The translations under genes and the position numbers were made by a program. This document shows positions 8,196-15,399 of a DNA stretch of 43,735 nucleotides, piece by piece (the first letter of the stretch is position 1; every line of letters starts with the position of its first letter). The notes beneath the pieces are model-generated. The model saw only the letters and a program-made list of their open reading frames with translations. It was not told the origin of the DNA and did not search any database. The stretch is from Collinsella sp. (GTDB taxonomy: Bacteria > Actinomycetota > Coriobacteriia > Coriobacteriales > Coriobacteriaceae): assembly GCA_019419455.1 (NCBI GenBank), contig DXZW01000022.1, forward strand, positions 1 through 43,735, in the 5' to 3' direction.

Positions 8196-8783
8196 ATGGG
8201 CCGTTATGCCGAGGTGACCCGCAAGACGGGGGAGACCGACATTGTCGTCAAACTCGACCTGGACGGGAGCGGCGTGTGCGATATCTCGACCGGCGTACCG
8301 TTTTTCGACCATATGCTCAACGCCTTTGGCCGCCATGGCCTGTTCGATTTGACGGTACATACGGTAGGCGACGTTGAGGTCGACGCGCATCACGCCGTCG
8401 AGGACACGGGCATTGTGTTGGGCGAGGCGTTTTGCCGGGCGCTGGGCGACAAAGCGGGTATTACGCGCTTTGCCGATGCGGCGATCGCCATGGACGAGAC
8501 GCTCGTGATGGCCGCCGTGGACATTTCGGGTCGTGGCCAGGCCTACTGCGAGCTGCCCGTGCCGACCGAGCGCGTGGGCAGCTTCGATACCGAGCTGGCC
8601 GTCGAGTTCTTCTATGCCTTCGCGCGTGACGCCAGGCTCACGCTGCACGTGCGCGAGCTGGCGGGCGGCAACTCGCACCATATTATCGAAGCCGCCTTTA
8701 AGGCCGTGGGCCGCACGATGCGCCGCGCCTGCGAGCTCGATCCCCGCGTGCAGGGCATCCCCAGCACCAAGGGCTCGCTGTAA
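8196..8783 (+). CDS. hisB: Imidazoleglycerol-phosphate dehydratase
   Basis: The monofunctional 195-residue enzyme dehydrates imidazole glycerol phosphate to imidazole acetol phosphate using Mn2+. The diagnostic metal-binding repeats are present: FFDHML near 36-41, HHAVEDTG at 65-72 and SHHIIEAAFKA at 160-170. No HAD phosphatase domain is fused, unlike enterobacterial HisB, so histidinol phosphate must be hydrolysed by another protein, for which the PHP gene at 12302 is the candidate. The start abuts the hisC stop and uses the GGAGG-like sequence at the hisC end. Confidence 0.97.
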   Translation: MGRYAEVTRKTGETDIVVKLDLDGSGVCDISTGVPFFDHMLNAFGRHGLFDLTVHTVGDVEVDAHHAVEDTGIVLGEAFCRALGDKAGITRFADAAIAMDETLVMAAVDISGRGQAYCELPVPTERVGSFDTELAVEFFYAFARDARLTLHVRELAGGNSHHIIEAAFKAVGRTMRRACELDPRVQGIPSTKGSL

Positions 8784-8806
8784 CCGCTGCAACCGCCGTA
8801 AGGGCA

Positions 8807-8847
8807 AAAACCACCACAAAGGGGACAGGCACCTTCGTGGTGGTTTT
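8807..8847. repeat. Hairpin repeat between hisB and hisH
   Basis: Arms 8807-8822 (AAAACCACCACAAAGG) and 8832-8847 pair in 15 of 16 positions around the loop GGACAGGCA. It is inside the operon and covers a possible upstream GTG start of hisH at 8837. The loop core GGGGACAGG recurs in a hairpin with different arms at 12150-12184, so this is probably a member of a dispersed family whose loop is conserved. Confidence 0.75.
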
Positions 8848-8872
8848 GGATGATGAGAAGTGGAGGGGTCGC

Positions 8873-9574
8873 GTGGGCGAACCGAAGATCGTGGTGGTCG
8901 ACTACCACAAGGGTAACTTGTCGAGCGTCGTGCGCGGGCTTGCGCGCGCCGGTGCCGCCGCCTGCACGTCGGACGATCCGGAGCAGATCCGCAACGCGGA
9001 CGGCCTGGTCATCCCGGGCGTGGGCGCGTTCTATGACGCGATCGCCTTTATGCGTCAGAGCGGCGAGGCGGACGCGGTGCTCGATGCCGTTGCCGCCGGA
9101 ACTCCGCTGCTCGGCATCTGCCTGGGCCTTCAGCTGTTTTTTGAGCGCGGCAACGAGGGCGTGCCTACGGACGAGGGCGCGGACGCGGACGACGATGCCT
9201 CCGAGCAGGTCGGTGGTCCCTGGGTCGATGGCCTGGGCATTATGCGCGGTTCGTGCACGCGCTTGGAGTCGAGCCGCCTGAAGGTGCCGCACGTGGGCTG
9301 GGACCAGGTGCACATGACGCCTGCTGGCACGGCCGATCCGCTGCTTGCCGGCTTTGCCGAGGGTGCCAACATGTACTTCACCCACAGCTACGCGGTGGCC
9401 GACGACGCCGATGCCGCCGATGTGCTGGCGCGCACGCACTATACGCGGAGCTTCCCGTGCATCGTGCGCCATGGCAACGTGTGGGGCTGCCAGTTTCATC
9501 CCGAGAAATCCTCCGCGCTGGGCCAGCGCATCCTTAAGAACTTCGTCAACATCGTCGAGGAGGTTGGCCGATGA
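8873..9574 (+). CDS. hisH: Imidazole glycerol phosphate synthase, glutamine amidotransferase subunit
   Basis: HisH hydrolyses glutamine and passes ammonia to HisF. The class I amidotransferase triad is visible: Cys83 in LLGICLGLQ, His209 and Glu211 in CQFHPEKSS. I choose the GTG at 8873 because GGAGGGG lies at 8862-8868 and the chain then begins close to the first strand KIVVVDYHKGN. The alternative GTG at 8837 sits in the hairpin repeat. The 233-residue length exceeds the usual 200-210 because of an acidic insert (ADADDDASEQ, about 104-113). The stop overlaps the hisA start (ATGA at 9571-9574). Confidence 0.95.
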   Translation: MGEPKIVVVDYHKGNLSSVVRGLARAGAAACTSDDPEQIRNADGLVIPGVGAFYDAIAFMRQSGEADAVLDAVAAGTPLLGICLGLQLFFERGNEGVPTDEGADADDDASEQVGGPWVDGLGIMRGSCTRLESSRLKVPHVGWDQVHMTPAGTADPLLAGFAEGANMYFTHSYAVADDADAADVLARTHYTRSFPCIVRHGNVWGCQFHPEKSSALGQRILKNFVNIVEEVGR

Positions 9575-10314
9575 TCCTGTTTCCCGCAATCGATCTGATC
9601 GGCGGCAAGGTCGTGCGCCTGGAGCGCGGCGACCGCAGCCGCTGCAAGGTATATTCCGACGACCCCATGGCCGTTGCCCGCTCGTTTGCCGAGCAGGGCG
9701 CGAGCTGGGTGCATGTCGTCGACCTGTCCGCTGCCTTTGGCGAGGACGAGGACGCGTGCGCTGCCAACTCGGCGGCGATTGAGGCCATCTGCGGCGTCGA
9801 CGGCCTGTCCGTGGACGTGGGCGGTGGCGTCCGCTCGCTCGCGCGCATCGACGAGCTGGCTGGCTTCGGGGCACGCCGTATCGCACTGGGCACCGTACTG
9901 GTGACCGAGCCGGGTTTTGCCGAGGTGGCGGCGCAGGGCTTTGGCGAGCTGCTGGTAGCGGATATCGCCGCGCGCGATGGCCAGGTCAAGGTGAACGGCT
10001 GGCGCGACGGCGCGGGCGTGGCGCTCGACGATGCGGTGGCGCAGCTCACGGAGCTGGGCTTTAAGCATCTGGTGTATACCGACATCGCGCGCGATGGCAT
10101 GCAGACGGGCATCGATGTGGCGGCGTATCGCCATGTGGCCGAGGTCGCGGGATTTCCCGTCGTGGCTTCGGGCGGCATCTCGACGCTCGACGACATCCGC
10201 GCACTGGCAGCGGTGGGCGAGGCCGCGATTGAAGGCGCCATTACCGGTCGCGCGCTCTACGAGGGCAACTTTACGCTGGTTCAGGCGCTGGCCGCCGCCC
10301 GAGGGGAGGAATAG
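9571..10314 (+). CDS. hisA: ProFAR isomerase (HisA)
   Basis: The 247-residue TIM barrel isomerises ProFAR to PRFAR by an Amadori rearrangement. Asp8 in FPAIDLIGGKVVRL and Asp131 in VADIAARDG sit at the expected catalytic base and metal-independent acid positions, with phosphate loops VDVGGGVRS (81-89) and ASGGIS later. Actinobacteria often use a bifunctional HisA/PriA for tryptophan as well; no trpF is in the window, so dual function cannot be judged here. The start overlaps the hisH stop by ATGA, indicating coupling; hisF follows after three bases. Confidence 0.95.
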   Translation: MILFPAIDLIGGKVVRLERGDRSRCKVYSDDPMAVARSFAEQGASWVHVVDLSAAFGEDEDACAANSAAIEAICGVDGLSVDVGGGVRSLARIDELAGFGARRIALGTVLVTEPGFAEVAAQGFGELLVADIAARDGQVKVNGWRDGAGVALDDAVAQLTELGFKHLVYTDIARDGMQTGIDVAAYRHVAEVAGFPVVASGGISTLDDIRALAAVGEAAIEGAITGRALYEGNFTLVQALAAARGEE

Positions 10315-10317
10315 CCC

Positions 10318-11100
10318 ATGCTTACCAAACGCGTGATTCCCTGTCTGGATGTTAAGGACGGTCGTGTGGTCAAGGGCGTCAACTTCGTGAGCCTGCGCGA
10401 TGCGGGCGATCCGGTGGAGCTGGCCCGCGCCTACGACCGCGAGGGTGCGGACGAGGTCGTCTTTCTGGATATTACCGCGACGAGCGACAACCGAGCGACG
10501 ACCATCGAGATGGCGGCGCATGCGGCCGAGGAGCTGGCCATTCCCTATACCGTGGGCGGCGGCTTTCGCGACCTGGCGGGCATGCGCACCATGGTTGCCG
10601 CCGGTGCCGACAAGGTGTCGCTTAACTCTGCCGCCGTGCGCGATCCGTCGTTGATCAGCCAGGCCGCCGCGGCGTTTGGCAGCCAGGCCGTGGTCGTGGC
10701 GATTGATGCCAAGCGCGTGGGCCTGCCCGGTCAGCCGGATGCCGACAAGTGGGAGGTCTTCACGGCGGGCGGTCGCAACGCCACGGGTATCGATGCGGTG
10801 GCGTGGGCCGAGGAAGCGGCTCGTCGCGGCGCCGGTGAGATCTTGCTCACCAGCATGGATCGCGACGGCACCAAGGCTGGCTTCGACCTGGCACTCACCC
10901 GCGCCGTGGCGCGCGCGGTGCCGATCCCGGTGATCGCAAGCGGCGGCGTGGGCACGCTCGAGCATTTTGCCGAGGGCGTGATCGAGGGCGAAGCCGACGC
11001 CGTACTGGCGGCCAGCGTCTTTCACTTTGGAACTTTCAGCATTCGCGAAGTCAAAGAATATATGGCCTCTCAAGGCATCCCTGTCAGGTTGGACTTCTAG
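10318..11100 (+). CDS. hisF: Imidazole glycerol phosphate synthase, cyclase subunit
   Basis: HisF is the TIM-barrel partner of HisH that turns PRFAR and ammonia into imidazole glycerol phosphate and AICAR. Both catalytic aspartates are in place, Asp11 in IPCLDVKDGRVVKG and Asp130 in VVAIDAKR, with phosphate sites in VGGGFRD (79-85) and ASGGVG. The 260-residue length is normal. The AICAR product feeds PurH, whose gene lies 30 kb away in this window. A 100-base palindromic repeat follows the stop and separates hisF from hisI. Confidence 0.97.
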   Translation: MLTKRVIPCLDVKDGRVVKGVNFVSLRDAGDPVELARAYDREGADEVVFLDITATSDNRATTIEMAAHAAEELAIPYTVGGGFRDLAGMRTMVAAGADKVSLNSAAVRDPSLISQAAAAFGSQAVVVAIDAKRVGLPGQPDADKWEVFTAGGRNATGIDAVAWAEEAARRGAGEILLTSMDRDGTKAGFDLALTRAVARAVPIPVIASGGVGTLEHFAEGVIEGEADAVLAASVFHFGTFSIREVKEYMASQGIPVRLDF

Positions 11101-11108
11101 CGCTGCGG

Positions 11109-11209
11109 CTTGCCCAGGCGCTCGACCTTCCGGCTCCAACCCTCCTCGCGTACTTTAAGTACGCGTCGTCGGGCTTGTCGCTCGGAATCTCGGGCACCTG
11201 GACAACCCT
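11109..11209. repeat. Long imperfect palindrome, copy 1 (after hisF)
   Basis: The 101-base block folds on itself: CTTGCCCAGGCGCTCGACC at the left corresponds to the complement of CTCGGGCACCTGGACAA at the right, with a central GCGTACTTTAAGTACGC. A colinear copy with many changes is at 42624-42723 after purH. Both begin 3-8 bases after a stop codon. It sits inside the his operon, before hisI. Confidence 0.85.
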
Positions 11210-11243
11210 CGCCGACCTGCGAAGTTTGAATTTGGGGAGAGAA

Positions 11244-11585
11244 ATGGAAGAGATAACCGATCCTTCAAAACTTACGTACGACGCCCGCGGGCTGATTCCT
11301 TGCGTGGTTCAGCAGCATGACACCGGTGAGGTGCTTATGGTTGCTTGGATGAACGAGGAATCGGTGGGGCTGACGCTCAAGACCGGGACCACGTGGTTTT
11401 GGAGTCGCAGCCGTCAGGAGCTCTGGAACAAGGGCGCGACGAGTGGCAACATGCAGGAGGTCAAGGAGCTCTGGGCCGACTGCGATAGCGATACGCTGCT
11501 GGTCAAGGTGGACTCACCGGGCCCGGCCTGCCATACCGGCAACCGTACCTGCTTCTTTAAGCGCGTGGAAGGGGGAGTGCGATGA
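11244..11585 (+). CDS. hisI: Phosphoribosyl-AMP cyclohydrolase
   Basis: The enzyme opens the purine ring of phosphoribosyl-AMP, the third step. The 113-residue protein contains the signature SGNMQEVKELWADCDSDTLL with zinc and magnesium ligands Asp79, Cys80, Asp81 and Asp83, and the second zinc site CHTGNRTCF with Cys96 and Cys103. It is monofunctional; hisE is separate downstream. The ATG at 11244 is preceded by GGGGAGA at 11234-11240; the longer frame from 11175 would encode part of the palindromic repeat. Its stop overlaps the next small gene as ATGA. Confidence 0.96.
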   Translation: MEEITDPSKLTYDARGLIPCVVQQHDTGEVLMVAWMNEESVGLTLKTGTTWFWSRSRQELWNKGATSGNMQEVKELWADCDSDTLLVKVDSPGPACHTGNRTCFFKRVEGGVR

Positions 11586-11809
11586 AAGTCGTGACGCCGT
11601 TCGAGGTCGCCGAATGCAACACCGAGCTCCTCCGCGCGGGCGTGCCATGCCGCGTGCACCTGACTGATGCCTGCGGGGCGCAGTCGCTTTGGCTCGAGGC
11701 CGAGAAGGAAAGGCTCAATGAGGCCCATGCCGTCATCGTCGAGTTCTTTGAGAAAAAGGGCGCAAAGCCTCGGTTCGATGAGACCGGTACCTACTTTACG
11801 CTGCAGTAA
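11582..11809 (+). CDS. Unknown 75-residue protein inside the his operon
   Basis: I do not recognise this family. The gene starts in the ATGA overlap with hisI and ends 15 bases before hisE, so it is translated as part of the histidine operon. The protein begins MKVVTPFEVAECN and has cysteines at 12, 23 and 31 (the last in TDACGAQSLW), then a charged helical segment LEAEKERLNEAHAVIVEFFEKK and a C-terminal TGTYFTLQ. There is no signal peptide or membrane segment. Codon use matches its neighbours. It could be a small partner or regulator of HisI or HisE, or a metal-handling peptide; this is inference from position only. Confidence 0.85.
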   Translation: MKVVTPFEVAECNTELLRAGVPCRVHLTDACGAQSLWLEAEKERLNEAHAVIVEFFEKKGAKPRFDETGTYFTLQ

Positions 11810-11824
11810 CGAGAGGAAATAACC

Positions 11825-12142
11825 ATGGGAGTCAGAACAGCTAACGTGCAGCCGGGAAATATCGGCGAGACGCTGACGGGGTTGGCCGAGGTGATTCATG
11901 GTCGTCGCGACGCGTCGCCGCAGGAGAGCTATACCGCTCGTCTGCTGACCGACGTCGAGGATGAGCTGCTTAAGAAGCTTGCCGAGGAGGCGAGCGAGGT
12001 CATCATGGCCTGCAAGGATAACGACCACGATCACATTCGCTACGAGGCCGGCGACCTGGTCTACCACCTGCTCGTGACGCTCGAGCGCTACGGCATCACC
12101 CTCGACGAACTGGCCGGCGAACTCAACGCCCGCCGCCACTAG
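11825..12142 (+). CDS. hisE: Phosphoribosyl-ATP pyrophosphatase
   Basis: HisE removes pyrophosphate from phosphoribosyl-ATP, the second step. The 105-residue all-helical protein has the MazG-like metal signature: EDELLKKLAEEASEV near 45-59 and the later YEAGDLVYHLLV near 73-84. A GAGAGG site lies at 11810-11815. It is the last his gene; three different palindromic repeats fill the 159 bases before the convergent PHP gene, and no classical T-run terminator is seen there. Confidence 0.95.
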   Translation: MGVRTANVQPGNIGETLTGLAEVIHGRRDASPQESYTARLLTDVEDELLKKLAEEASEVIMACKDNDHDHIRYEAGDLVYHLLVTLERYGITLDELAGELNARRH

Positions 12143-12149
12143 TCGAGCT

Positions 12150-12184
12150 TTTGGTGCAAGGGGGACAGGATATTTTGTACCAAA
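12150..12184. repeat. Hairpin repeat with GGGGGACAGG loop
   Basis: TTTGGTGCAA (12150-12159) can pair with TTTGTACCAAA (12174-12184) with one interruption around GGGGGACAGGATAT. The loop core matches that of the hisB-hisH hairpin at 8807-8847, while the arms differ. Confidence 0.6.
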
Positions 12185-12215
12185 TGATCCGTTTTCCTCC
12201 GTCCCCAACGGATCA
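12185..12215. repeat. 31-bp palindromic repeat, copy 1
   Basis: TGATCCGTT (12185-12193) and AACGGATCA (12207-12215) are exact inverted arms around TTCCTCCGTCCCC. The reverse complement of the whole 31 bases recurs at 34959-34989 with a single difference, including the loop. Confidence 0.85.
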
Positions 12216-12220
12216 AATAG

Positions 12221-12289
12221 AAGTTGCGGTGGAATAGTTCTTGTTTGATGGTCTTAGGGCTATAAACAGGAACTATTTCACCGCAACTT
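12221..12289. repeat. 69-bp palindromic repeat, copy 1 (AAGTTGCGGTGGAATAG arms)
   Basis: The 20-base arms at 12221-12240 and 12270-12289 pair in 19 positions plus one G-T pair. The intervening 29 bases include TATAAACAG next to the right arm. A second copy is at 20415-20483 with a compensatory stem change. It lies in the convergent gap between hisE and the PHP gene. Confidence 0.85.
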
Positions 12290-12301
12290 ATAAAGGGATG
12301 G

Positions 12302-13213
12302 CTAGGCGAGGGGCGTGGGCTCCCATTCGCCGGTGGCGTGGGGGATGTCGAAGGTTCGATAGCCACAGTCGTAGGCGTGGGCCTGGGCCTCGCGGATGTT
12401 CCAGCAGATGTCGCAGGCGCGGTGTGCGTCCGAGCCAAAGGTAATGGGCACCTCGGCATGGGCAAAGCAGCGCAAGAGGCCGGTCGCGGGGTAGTAGTCG
12501 TCGAGCCCCTTGCGCGGCGCGGCCGTCGAGACCTCAACGCGGCGGCCCGTGTCGTGCGCACACTCTGCCATCTGCTTCCAGAACGGCGCGGGGTCAAAAT
12601 CGGGCGCAAAGCCTTCCTTCGAAAAGCGCATGACCAGGTCGGGATGAGCCATCACATCAAAGTTAAGCGGGCTCTCGCAGGCGCGGCACCAGTCATCGAC
12701 ATAGTGCTCCCACACGCCGCGCACGCCCAGGTTTTCCCAAACATGCAAATCGGTGTCGTCGTCGATCCAACCGCAGCGCGAATCGGGCGTATCGGGACGA
12801 GCGACGTCCTCTGTCACCGTCATGCCCGCAGCGCCTGCCGCAATATCGCCCGGGTTGCCAATCCAATGTACGCTGCCCAGGCGCACGACGGCGCCCTGGG
12901 ACCAGCGCTCAACCAAAGGCTCGCAGCCTTCGTACCAATCGCACTCAAAGCCATAGATAAGCTCGAGCTCCGGCGCGATCTGCGCGGCGAGCTTGCGGGC
13001 GTCCTCAAAGGCCAGGCGATGTGCCGGCAGGTCGCCCTCGACAACCTGCACTTCGCAGTTGGTGTCCATGCTGGCGGGTAGGGTGAGGTGGTCAGTCGAG
13101 ACCATGACGCGGCAACCGGCCGCAGCAGCGGCGCGGACGTTGTCCTCAAACGAGGCATGGCCGTCCGAGAACGAGGTGTGGGTATGGCAATCGACCAGCG
13201 GGCAAGCAGACAT
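12302..13213 (-). CDS. hisJ: PHP-family histidinol-phosphatase
   Basis: The 303-residue protein shows the PHP metal-site series: DCHTHTSFSDGH (8-19), TDHLT, the Glu in YGFECDWYEG, GSVHWIG, the MAHPDLV histidine, and the late FGSDAHRA. This matches the HisJ/HisK-type histidinol-phosphate phosphatase family, and the reading fits its convergent position beside a his operon that has no HisB- or HisN-type phosphatase. It would provide the penultimate step. The ATG on the minus strand is preceded by an AAGGAG-like site. A PHP-type polymerase or other phosphoesterase role is possible but less likely. Confidence 0.85.
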   Translation of the reverse strand: MSACPLVDCHTHTSFSDGHASFEDNVRAAAAAGCRVMVSTDHLTLPASMDTNCEVQVVEGDLPAHRLAFEDARKLAAQIAPELELIYGFECDWYEGCEPLVERWSQGAVVRLGSVHWIGNPGDIAAGAAGMTVTEDVARPDTPDSRCGWIDDDTDLHVWENLGVRGVWEHYVDDWCRACESPLNFDVMAHPDLVMRFSKEGFAPDFDPAPFWKQMAECAHDTGRRVEVSTAAPRKGLDDYYPATGLLRCFAHAEVPITFGSDAHRACDICWNIREAQAHAYDCGYRTFDIPHATGEWEPTPLA

Positions 13214-13406
13214 GGCAGCTCCTTTGCGTCAAGCGAATCCGCTCCATTGTAACGGCGCGGCCCTCGATGCGACGAGCGCGCCGGGGTGTCGGTTTCTTGT
13301 GGACAAGGAAAATCGCGCTCATCGCGCTCCGCCACATCCACGCCGCCCGCGATGTGCTAGCGTTTGAATGAACAAAACGAGCCCGTGCGGAAAGGAGCCG
13401 GACCGT

Positions 13407-13892
13407 ATGCCATGCGATAGCAAATCTCCGCTGTCCCGCGAGACCGATGCGCCCGAGACCATCGTCAAGCTGGAATGCGATATCGACGACGCGTCGCCCG
13501 AGGTGCTCGCCTACGCCGCCGACCGCCTGCGCGAGGCCGGTGCGCGCGAGGTGCACTGGCTGCCCCTCTATTGCAAGAAGGGCCGTCCCGGCTGGCAGCT
13601 GCAGGTAATCTGTACCCACGAGGATATCGAGCGCCTACAGACGATTATCTTTTTGGAAACCACGACCAATGGCATCCGCCGCCAGGTTATGGAGCGCGTT
13701 TGCCTACCACGCCGCTTTGAGCGCGTAACAACGCCATGGGGCGAGGTGTCCGTCAAGGTGGCGACCCTGCCCGACGGTAGTGAGCGTGCGGCGCCCGAGT
13801 ACGAAGACTGCTCCCGCCTCGCTCGCGAGCATAACGTGCCGCTCCAGCGCGTGATGCAGGCGGCACAAGCCGTGGCACTGCGATTTGAGTAA
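13407..13892 (+). CDS. LarC C-terminal-domain protein (nickel insertion family)
   Basis: The 161-residue protein matches only the C-terminal half of LarC, the CTP-dependent cyclometallase that inserts nickel into the pincer nucleotide cofactor of lactate racemase. Recognisable stretches are LECDIDDASPEVLAY, HWLPLYCKKGRPGWQL, ETTTNGIRRQVMERVCLPR and PEYEDCSRLAREHNVPL. No LarC N-terminal domain, LarB or LarE is nearby. The ATG at 13407 has AAAGGAG at 13390-13396; the earlier ATG at 13368 lacks such a site. In lactobacilli LarC is made from larC1 and larC2 by frameshifting, but no larC1-like frame is found upstream (13214-13367). It may act with a distant larC1 or have a separate role. Confidence 0.85.
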   Translation: MPCDSKSPLSRETDAPETIVKLECDIDDASPEVLAYAADRLREAGAREVHWLPLYCKKGRPGWQLQVICTHEDIERLQTIIFLETTTNGIRRQVMERVCLPRRFERVTTPWGEVSVKVATLPDGSERAAPEYEDCSRLAREHNVPLQRVMQAAQAVALRFE

Positions 13893-13948
13893 CACGGCCG
13901 AGCGACGCGCCGCGCCCGGCCACATCAACCCCACCCGAAAGGACCACC

Positions 13949-14497
13949 ATGAAATACCTCATCGCCTCCGACATCCACGGCTCGGCATACTGGACCGAGC
14001 GCCTGGTCGCCGCCATCGAGTCCGAGCAGCCCGACCGCATCGTCCTGCTGGGCGACCTGCTCTATCACGGTCCGCGTAACGACCCGCCGCGCGATTACGC
14101 TCCCAAGCGTGTGATTCCGCTGCTCAATGCCCTGGCCGACCGCATCATCGCGGTGCGCGGCAACTGTGACGCCGAGGTCGACCAGATGGTGCTCGATTTC
14201 CCGGTCATGGCCGACTACGCCACGCTGTTTGACGAGACCGGCCGTGAGCTGTTCCTGACGCACGGCCACGTCTTTGGCGCCGGCATGCACAACAGCGTCG
14301 ACCACGCGCCCGCGCTGCCCGAGGGCTCCGCGCTCGTCTACGGCCATACGCACATCAAGGTCAACGAGGCAAGCGCCGCGCACCCGGGCATGTGGCTCTT
14401 CAATCCCGGCAGCGTGAGCATTCCCAAGGACGGTACGCATAGCTACGGCATCTACGAGGGCGGCGTGTTCCGTCACGTGGTCCTGGAGGAGGAATAA
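13949..14497 (+). CDS. yfcE: YfcE-like metallophosphoesterase
   Basis: The 182-residue calcineurin-like phosphoesterase carries all metal-site motifs: SDIHGS (7-12), LLGDLLYHG (34-42), RGNCDAE, LTHGHVFG and GHTHIK. It matches the small YfcE/MJ0936 family of Mn-dependent phosphodiesterases of unknown physiological substrate. It starts 56 bases after the LarC-like gene, and its stop is two bases before the mazG ATG, so it is likely cotranscribed with mazG. Confidence 0.9.
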   Translation: MKYLIASDIHGSAYWTERLVAAIESEQPDRIVLLGDLLYHGPRNDPPRDYAPKRVIPLLNALADRIIAVRGNCDAEVDQMVLDFPVMADYATLFDETGRELFLTHGHVFGAGMHNSVDHAPALPEGSALVYGHTHIKVNEASAAHPGMWLFNPGSVSIPKDGTHSYGIYEGGVFRHVVLEEE

Positions 14498-14499
14498 CT

Positions 14500-15360
14500 A
14501 TGGCGCAGCACATGGCTCAGCAAAATGCCGAGGGTTCGCGCGACCTGTCCACGCTGGTCGACGCGTCGGCCGAGCTGCAGCATCTGGTGCAGACTATCTG
14601 GCGTCTGCGTCAGCCCGATGGCTGCCCGTGGGATCGCGAGCAGACGCATCAGAGCATCGGCAAGAACATGATCGAGGAAGCCTACGAGGCGCTCGATTGC
14701 ATCGAGGCCGATGATGCCACGCATCTGCGCGAGGAGCTCGGCGACGTGCTCATGCAGGTAGTACTGCATGCGCAGATTGCGGCGGACGCCGGCGAGTTTA
14801 CGCTGGCCGACGTGGCGCGCGATATCGACGCCAAGCTCATCCGCCGCCACCCACACGTGTTTGGCGATGCGGACGCCGAGAGCTCCGACGAGGTGCTCAA
14901 GATTTGGGATGAGGTCAAGCTTGCCGAGAAGGTTGCCAAGGACAAGGCCGTGGCAGCGGGCGAAGCTGCGCCCGAGGGTCTGCTCGACGGCGTGCCCACG
15001 CATCTGCCGGCGCTGATGCAGGCGCAGAAGGTGTCGCGCAAGGCGGCTGCCGTGGGCTTTGAGTGGGAGACGGTCCAGGATGTGTGGGACGAGGTAGCTG
15101 AGGAGCGTGCCGAGTTTGAGGCCGAGGAGCCCGGCTCGCCCGAGCGCGAGATGGAGTTTGGCGACCTGCTCTTTGCCCTAGTCAACGTTGCGCGCAAAGA
15201 AGGAATCGACGCCGAGAGCGCCCTTCGCGCCAGCACGGCAAAGTTCCGCCGTCGCTGGGCTGCGATGGAGGCCGCCGTGCACGAGGCGGGCGATGACCTC
15301 GCCGCCTGCTCAACCGCTCAACTCAACGACCTGTGGGACCAAGCAAAAGCAAGCGAGTGA
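14500..15360 (+). CDS. mazG: Nucleoside triphosphate pyrophosphohydrolase MazG
   Basis: MazG hydrolyses (d)NTPs to monophosphates and pyrophosphate, and acts in nucleotide cleanup. The 286 residues contain two MazG domains. The first has CPWDREQTHQS, EEAYEALDCIE and EELGDVLMQVVLHA; the second has WDEVAEERAEFEAE and EMEFGDLLFALVNVARK. The GGAGGAGG just before the start lies in the end of the upstream gene. The C-terminus is normal in length. The converging ATPase gene ends 40 bases downstream. Confidence 0.94.
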   Translation: MAQHMAQQNAEGSRDLSTLVDASAELQHLVQTIWRLRQPDGCPWDREQTHQSIGKNMIEEAYEALDCIEADDATHLREELGDVLMQVVLHAQIAADAGEFTLADVARDIDAKLIRRHPHVFGDADAESSDEVLKIWDEVKLAEKVAKDKAVAAGEAAPEGLLDGVPTHLPALMQAQKVSRKAAAVGFEWETVQDVWDEVAEERAEFEAEEPGSPEREMEFGDLLFALVNVARKEGIDAESALRASTAKFRRRWAAMEAAVHEAGDDLAACSTAQLNDLWDQAKASE

Positions 15361-15399
15361 GGCCTGCGTCTCTCACGGCATCCATTCGTAGAGAGGTCT

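Noticed and set aside
11175..11243. N-terminal extension of HisI
   Set aside because: It would encode part of the 101-base palindrome, and a good ribosome site precedes the ATG at 11244.
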